12,314 nt of DNA, from the NCBI GenBank assembly GCA_016710765.1, contig JADJUJ010000014.1:1-12314 (forward strand). The letters run 5' to 3'. Below, piece by piece: positions 8,279 to 12,314 of the stretch. Both the position numbers and the translations under genes were made by a program. The stretch is from Lewinellaceae bacterium. GTDB lineage: Bacteria; Bacteroidota; Bacteroidia; Chitinophagales; Saprospiraceae. The number at the start of each line of letters is the position of its first letter. Position 1 is the first letter of the stretch. Below the pieces are notes generated by a model, which saw only the letters and a program-made list of their open reading frames with translations, searched no databases and had not been told where the DNA came from.

Positions 8279-8605
8279 TCACCTTGCGCATATCTCCTTC
8301 AAAACAGGCGCCTTCTCCAGGATGCGCAAATACATGTGCCATTCCTGCAGCAATGCCTCAATATAAGGCGATTCTACTGCGTGATTTTTGGTGATATGCT
8401 TATTGCACCCGCAGTAGGTGCACAGGCTTTCACAAAAAGGAAGGTGGAGGTATAAACTGATCTGAGGATCGGCCTTGAAGGCATCCTTCACCTGTAAGGG
8501 CCAGCCATTGGCCACATTATGGTCGCCGCTCCAGTACGGTACCGTTGGATAAGAAGTATAGCGCGGCGCAGCAACGTCGTATTTCGACAACAGGGTAGCA
8601 TCCAT
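8279..8605 (-). pseudogene. hemN: Oxygen-independent coproporphyrinogen III oxidase, truncated N-terminal fragment
   Basis: The start at 8605 gives MDATLLSKYDVAAPRYTSYP, followed by ISLYLHLPFCESLCTYCGCN, which holds the radical-SAM CxxxCxxC cluster ligands, and then HAVESPYIEALLQEW. These are diagnostic of HemN, which decarboxylates coproporphyrinogen III during anaerobic haem synthesis using SAM. The match stops abruptly after APVLKEI, where the family continues with a GGGTPT SAM-binding segment. None of the three frames contains that segment in the following ~60 codons. About 108 residues remain of a normal ~450. The surviving part is unshifted, so the loss is not an ordinary homopolymer indel. 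Either the gene is deleted beyond this point or the assembly is wrongly joined near 8288. An upstream in-frame ATG at 8659 exists, but family members start close to the chosen one. As it stands the product could not work. Confidence 0.85.
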
Positions 8606-8637
8606 GGGGCCAGAAGTTTTGGCAAAATCCGCCGATG

Positions 8638-8800
8638 CTATCGCTTGTAACATGAGCATTCGCAGCCCTGGTAGTGATATGGGTCAATGGGTTTAGGATT
8701 GGGCTTAGGATTGGGTTTAGGGTTGGATTTAGGGTTGATTTAGGGTTGATTTAGAGTGGGTATAGAATAGGTTTAGGTAGGTCGGAAGAGGTTCTTCCAT
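8638..8800 (-). CDS. Possible small protein with NPKP repeats and Cys-rich tail (speculative)
   Basis: If two single-C losses in the left repeat arm are restored (units of 11 and 10 bases where neighbours have 12), a 54-codon frame opens on the minus strand from ATG at 8800 to TAG at 8638. It reads MEEPLPTYLNLFYTHSKS, then five NPKS/NPKP tetrapeptides, then IDPYHYQGCECSCYKR. It ends 32 bases before the hemN start, where a leader peptide or small upstream gene could sit. The tetrapeptide repeat follows automatically from a 12-bp repeat, and only the ~34 non-repeat codons are independent evidence, which is weak. I do not recognise the protein. The uncorrected sequence does not encode it. Confidence 0.25.
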
Positions 8801-8887
8801 AATGGGTACAATACTACCCTCAGGCCTAGTCCAAACCCAACCCTAAATCCAACTCTTAACCCTACCCTAAACCCCACTCTAAGCCCC
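8689..8887. repeat. Degenerate 12-bp tandem repeats in two inverted arms around a hairpin core
   Basis: The left arm (8689 to ~8780) is made of units such as GGGTTTAGGATT, GGGCTTAGGATT, GGGTTTAGGGTT and GGATTTAGGGTT. The first four units have an exact 12-base period, later ones 10-13. The right arm (8816-8887) read on the minus strand has six exact 12-base units, including GGGGCTTAGAGT, GGGGTTTAGGGT and TGGATTTAGGGT. The arms are therefore inverted relative to each other. The centre holds GGAAGA-GGT-TCTTCC (8784-8798) and GGGTA/TACCC (8804-8808, 8815-8819). The right arm begins four bases after the nhaD stop. G-runs lie on the plus strand in the left arm and on the minus strand in the right arm. 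Confidence 0.85.
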
Positions 8888-8890
8888 TAT

Positions 8891-10134
8891 TTAAAACATC
8901 TGACTCATCAAAATATAAACCACTGCACCGGAAAAATAGCCAATAATGGCCCAGATGCTGATCTTGCGCAGGTACCACATAAAATTGATTTTTTCGAGGC
9001 CCATGGCTGCCACGCCGGCAGCGGAGCCAATGATCAGGGCGCTACCGCCCGTTCCGGCACAATAGGCCAGGAAGGACCAGAAGTAATGGTCGGTGGGGAA
9101 CTGGTCCATAGAATACATACCCTGGGCTGCAGCCACCAGGGGCACGTTGTCGACAATAGCCGACAGCATACCAATGATCAGCCCCACCACCGTAATATTG
9201 CCCACGGTTTCGGTCGAGCGCTTCAGCCACCCGCCGAAGCACACCGTTACTTTGCAGCGCAGAAATTGCGATCAGAATGCCTAAAAAGAAGAGAATGCTG
9301 AGTATCAATCTTACGCAAGGCGTGGACAACCGATCGGGTGCCCTTTTCTATTTCGTCTTTCCCTGAATGGATCATTTCGGTCACCACCACATGATACCCA
9401 GTCCGAGCAGGATACCCATGAATGGCGGCAGATGGGTAATGGTTTTATAAACCGGCACGAACAACAGGGCGCCAACGCCGATAAAAAAATACAGCCTTGC
9501 GCTCATTTTTTCTTTGCTGGGGTAGTTACATGGCCTTTCAACTTAGCACTAAAGAGCAACAAGGGAACGGCCAGACAAACGACAGAGGGCAGGAACGTTT
9601 TGGCCACAATGTTGCCGGCGCTAATCTGTCCGCCAATCCAAAGCATGGTGGTGGTAACGTCGCCCAGTGGCGACCATGCTCCACCGGCATTCGCGGCGAT
9701 CACAACCATACCGGCGAACAACAGGCGGTCTTCCTTGTCGTCAATCAGTTTGCGCAACAGGCTAACGATCACGATGGTTGTCGTAAGGTTGTCCAGTATG
9801 GCTGAGAGGAAAAAGTGACCACGCTCAGCATGATCATCAGTTTGCGCTTGCTGGTGGTATTGATCCGCTCGGTAATCATCTCAAAACCATCGTGCGCATC
9901 GATCGATTGACAATGGTCATAGCGCTCAACAGAAAAAAGAGGATACCGGAAATTTCCCCATGTGTTCATCCGTTGATGAATGACCGTATGGGAATCGCTA
10001 CTGTTCAGTATATAAATCGACCAGCACAAAACCCCGGTAATGAGTGCGCTGGCGGCCTTATCGATGCGCAAGGGATGTTCCAGTGCAATGGCAGCATAGC
10101 CCAGAATAAATACAACAATGATCAACCACTCCAT
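8891..10134 (-). CDS. nhaD: NhaD-type Na+/H+ antiporter, frameshifted
   Basis: This is an integral inner-membrane protein of the ion-transporter superfamily that exports sodium in exchange for protons. Family blocks are clear in order: MEWLIIVVFILGYAAIALEH, IDAHDGFEMITERI, ILDNLTTTIVIVSLLRKLI (partly across a shift), FAGMVVIAANAGGAWSPLGD, VTTTMLWIGGQISAGNIV, then in the second half ILFFLGILIAISALQSNGVL, IIGMLSAIVDNVPLVAAAQG and GTGGSALIIGSAAGVAAMG. The NLTTT/GGAWSP and VDNVPL/GTGGSA pairs are the two symmetric half-repeats with the discontinuous helices that carry the transport site. About ten or more hydrophobic segments span the ~415 residues, the usual size. Frameshifts lie near 9975-9910 (after MNTWG), 9810, 9510, 9310-9370 and 9230. 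A promoter fit lies just upstream at 10162-10192, and the repeat array follows the stop. Confidence 0.93.
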
Positions 10135-10161
10135 ATAGTCTTGTTTTTCGTTTCAGGCAAA

Positions 10162-10192
10162 GAAAAATAAATATTGAAAAACCGGCAACAAA
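10162..10192 (-). promoter_or_regulatory. Bacteroidota-type promoter of nhaD
   Basis: On the minus strand TTTG (10192-10189) is followed after exactly 19 bases by TATTTTTC (10169-10162), seven of eight matches to the -7 box TAnnTTTG. The predicted transcription start falls near 10155, giving a ~20-base leader before the ATG at 10134. I see no strong Shine-Dalgarno sequence, which is usual in this phylum. Confidence 0.55.
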
Positions 10193-10254
10193 CCACGTAC
10201 AGGATGCGGATTTATGCCGGATTTAGCAAGACGGCTGTTTGCCTTGCACCATAA

Positions 10255-10292
10255 ACACAGGCGGCATGCGATTGCTTGCATGCCGCTTGTGT
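10255..10292 (-). terminator. Terminator hairpin after the cytochrome c peroxidase gene
   Basis: ACACAGGCGGCATGC (10255-10269) pairs with GCATGCCGCTTGTGT (10278-10292) over 15 bases with one G-T position and an 8-base loop. On the minus strand it is followed by TTTATGG. It is 85 bases beyond the peroxidase stop at 10377 and upstream of the nhaD promoter, so it should insulate the two genes. Confidence 0.7.
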
Positions 10293-10376
10293 AGGTTATT
10301 TCTGAAAAACTGGGTCAGAACTTTCTGCCCACCTGGTCTTTGAAATGTTGCTAAAAATCAATGGCTAATACCCAAA

Positions 10377-11709
10377 TTAGTCACAGCCAAGATCTTGTTT
10401 GGAAATCGGGTCGTTGTTTGGGAAACAGAATCCTGACAACACACGTTCGGGTACATAACGCACCAGATTAGGGTCGCGCAGACCATCACGAAGGAAGGAT
10501 TCCAAATCTTTCATTTCAGCCTCAGAGAGGTTGAGGGGTTGAAATAATGGGAAATCTGAGGAAGAAGGCACCCGTGAATTTTCCGGTTGGGCATTGTTAA
10601 AATAATGAACAACCTCACTCAGCGTATTTTTACTGCTGCCATGGAAATATGGACCACCATCACCCATGTTGTACAACGGGTACACGAAAGCGATACATGT
10701 CTTCTGTTTTACCCGTAAAGCCACCCCGGCCAAGGTTTCTAGGATCATTGATGTTGGTTTAACCCGCCATTTTCAAACAGGTCTTCAACACCAACAGCGT
10801 GAAACTCCATGGAAACAAGTTGGGCTCATAATGGCAGCGATAACATCCGGCTTTTCCAAAAAACAGCAGGGCGCCGCGTTTTTGCTCATCCAGCATGGCA
10901 TCGTAATTGCCTTTCAGCCACATTTGAAAGGGTGCTTCGCTGCACAAAAGTATGCGCAGATAAGCGGAAATGGCAAAAACTGGCGGTTTTACGGGTGTAG
11001 CGCTCCGCTTCGCGGTACATCCGGAAAAGCCGCATCGAAATATTGTTTGTAACCATAAAACTCCACCAATTCCTTGTTGATGAGTAACCGGTGGACTTTT
11101 AATCCTTCTATGTTTTGACCTTCCAGGAACCAAGCCGCTCGTTGTTGATGGCTGTCGATGGGTCAAAAATGCCCCACATACTTTCTGTGCCCACATTTAC
11201 GCCAATCTTGCCCAAAGGAGCCATTCCACATCGAATTGGTCACGTAGGCGGTATTGATTACCGCCAGCGGGCGGGCGCCTTGCGCGTCAATCTCGGCGTC
11301 GAGATAATCCAGGCGCTTGGTGCGGCCTTCGCCATTTTGGCCAAAGCCATAGGCGCCATCTGCGATGCCCTGCATGCGATTAGGGCGGAAACCAGCGGCA
11401 GGTATATGACAAGAGGAGCAAGAAAAAGTGGCCATGCCACTGGTATGCTTTGCCTCCACGGCAAAAGCAGACTCGTAAAAACAGCATGGTGCCCAAATCA
11501 ACCTTCGCCTTTGTAATAGGTTAACAGGAGATTGAGGTATGTTGGAATAATCTGTGGATGCCGGGAATATATAGTAGTCTAGGCTGCCCGTTGCCGCTCT
11601 GCTGGCAATAACACGCCTCTAAATCCTGGTCGAGGTTCGTGACCAGGGCATCGTGTTTACAGGCCCAAAATTATGCCGGCCATGGCGGCCAATATGTAGA
11701 CTTTTTCAT
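10377..11709 (-). CDS. Di-haem cytochrome c peroxidase (MauG/CcpA type), lipoprotein, frameshifted
   Basis: This is a periplasmic or outer-membrane-anchored enzyme that reduces hydrogen peroxide with electrons from c-type cytochromes. Two haem-binding motifs are present: CSSCH at 11406-11420 (TFSCSSCHIPAAGFRPNRMQ) and CYRCH at 10831-10845 (LFFGKAGCYRCHYEPN). Further family blocks are GARPLAVINTAYVTNSMWNG and PLYNMGDGGPYFHGSSKN. The C-terminus reads FLRDGLRDPNLVRYVPERVL and ends GCD. The corrected start at 11709 gives MKK, a hydrophobic stretch and IILGACKHDAL, a lipobox with Cys, so the mature protein should be lipid-anchored. Length is about 444 codons, within the family range. Shifts are dense in the signal peptide, around 11600-11500, 11200-10950 and 10740-10800. 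It follows a candidate promoter at 11787-11820 and has its own terminator. MauG-like oxidases of other substrates share this fold, so peroxidase is the likeliest but not the only role. Confidence 0.9.
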
Positions 11710-11786
11710 GCGATTAATCTTGTTGCATTAGAGACTTCGGGCGAAGCGGGATTAAAAGAAAACATGGTCAGACAGTTGTGCTAACG

Positions 11787-11820
11787 CAAAATTCAGGCCA
11801 CTCTTGAAAATGGCTGCAAA
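11787..11820 (-). promoter_or_regulatory. Candidate promoter of the cytochrome c peroxidase gene
   Basis: On the minus strand TTTG (11820-11817), 22 bases, then GAATTTTG (11794-11787), seven of eight matches to TAnnTTTG. The predicted leader is about 70 bases. The -7 region shares CTGAATTTTG with the candidate mutase promoter at 5374-5408. Confidence 0.35.
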
Positions 11821-11910
11821 TTGATGTGCAAAATTGATGAAAAACGGCATTTTCAAATGAGCACCATAGGTTTAATGATATTCCCAAGAAATTTAGACGA
11901 TTTTTATCGT

Positions 11911-12071
11911 TATACTCGAAATAAAGTGGTTTGCGAATGCTCACTTGTCCTCAGCTCTCCTCGCTGCGTTATAAATACGCGCCGATGCGCTGCATCGTCT
12001 GTGTTTTATGCCTTGCCATTAGAACTGATGACTGCGCGATTATTTTCGCAAACCACTTTACTTCGAGTATA
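11911..12071. mobile_element. MITE-like element with 27-bp terminal inverted repeats
   Basis: Positions 11911-11937 (starting TATACTCGAA) and 12045-12071 (ending TTCGAGTATA) are inverted copies matching at 26 of 27 bases. The enclosed 107 bases have no coding potential; they carry a central CGATGC-GCT-GCATCG hairpin and degenerate complementarity around it, so the whole unit could fold as one long hairpin. ACGAT-TTTT-ATCGT (11897-11910) abuts its left end. I see no clear target-site duplication beyond the terminal TATA and no transposase in the window. Size and form fit a non-autonomous miniature transposon or a large palindromic repeat. The rest of 11710-12113 shows only the promoter candidate upstream of the peroxidase gene. 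Confidence 0.65.
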
Positions 12072-12113
12072 CTTTAGGCCGAGGTTAATTTGCAGACCAA
12101 CGCCCGGCGCTTG

Positions 12114-12314
12114 TTAATTGACTCCTTCCTGCTCCAGCCAGAACCTGGCGCAGTCATATCTGATCAAACCTGAGGCTTGTTGTTCGTGAAACATTGGGAG
12201 AATCAGCAATGTCCAGGCCGGTCGCGACACAACAGCGCACCCAGCATCATGATCAATCCGGTAGCCATGTGGATGACGAAAAACCAGCACCCCTTCATCA
12301 AAAGCCTCAATGCG
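12114..12314 (-). CDS. Unidentified reading frame running off the window edge
   Basis: A minus-strand frame is open for 66 codons from the window edge to a TAA at 12114, ending RYDCARFWLEQEGVN. A second frame over 12314-12220 is strongly hydrophobic (GCWFFVIHMATGLIMMLGAL) and looks more like real protein. If the indels seen elsewhere continue here, the gene may be the C-terminal part of a membrane protein that switches frame near 12235. I cannot assign a family, and the true stop may be 12114 or an earlier one. It would be the upstream minus-strand neighbour of the MITE-like element. Confidence 0.3.
   Translation of the reverse strand, partial: RIEAFDEGVLVFRHPHGYRIDHDAGCAVVSRPAWTLLILPMFHEQQASGLIRYDCARFWLEQEGVN

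Noticed and set aside
8689..8887. CRISPR array or eukaryotic telomere
   Set aside because: There are no spacers, the units are contiguous 12-mers, and the arms are inverted. TTTAGGG-like words occur, but in degenerate 12-base units between bacterial genes, not as a 7-base telomeric array.
11821..12117. Plus-strand frame of 98 codons
   Set aside because: It runs through both terminal repeats of the MITE-like element and matches nothing I recognise; a chance frame.
1..12314. Region of mass gene decay
   Set aside because: Shifts are single-base and mostly in homopolymers, some pairs compensate each other, and all catalytic residues remain. Only hemN is truly shortened.

Overview
The window comes from a member of the Bacteroidota, most likely Saprospiria or a related lineage. 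The support is indirect but consistent. The OmpA-family protein has the N-terminal layout typical of that group (a CYxRC-type motif followed by repeats of the PAxYxxV...VLVxxA kind). The M49 peptidase is predicted to be a lipoprotein, the cytochrome c peroxidase is of the MauG/CcpA type, and the PIG-L deacetylase and the small glycine-rich membrane protein resemble common Bacteroidota families. Several start regions also fit the TTG / TAnnTTTG promoter type. I cannot name a genus.

The dominant technical fact is that almost every gene is broken by single-base insertions or deletions, mostly in homopolymers (for example six A for five, three C for four). Reading across the shifts restores complete, well conserved proteins with their catalytic motifs intact. 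I therefore read the frameshifts as consensus sequencing errors, not as mass pseudogenisation. Each coding feature is given with its full inferred extent, and the shifts are noted.

Layout. The minus strand from 1 to 5250 carries a secreted PIG-L deacetylase (cut by the window start), a four-helix membrane protein, dipeptidyl peptidase III and methylmalonyl-CoA mutase. The last two are 29 bases apart and probably form one transcript, mutase first. The plus strand from 5451 to 8063 carries two tandem paralogous small secreted or membrane proteins of unknown function and an OmpA-family envelope protein. The minus strand from 8279 to 11709 carries a truncated hemN, a strange 12-bp inverted repeat array with a possible small reading frame, an NhaD Na+/H+ antiporter and a lipoprotein di-haem cytochrome c peroxidase. 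The right end holds a 161-bp element with 27-bp terminal inverted repeats (MITE-like) and an unidentified reading frame running off the edge.

The genes are mostly envelope and housekeeping functions: periplasmic peptide and peroxide handling, propionyl-/methylmalonyl-CoA metabolism, sodium/proton exchange and peptidoglycan anchoring. I do not see a defence system, CRISPR array, tRNA, rRNA, integrase or transposase. The parts most worth a second look are the non-coding structures: the inverted 12-bp array at 8689-8887, the MITE-like element at 11911-12071, and the near-perfect palindrome at 981-1040. The truncated hemN and the tandem paralog pair also deserve attention.
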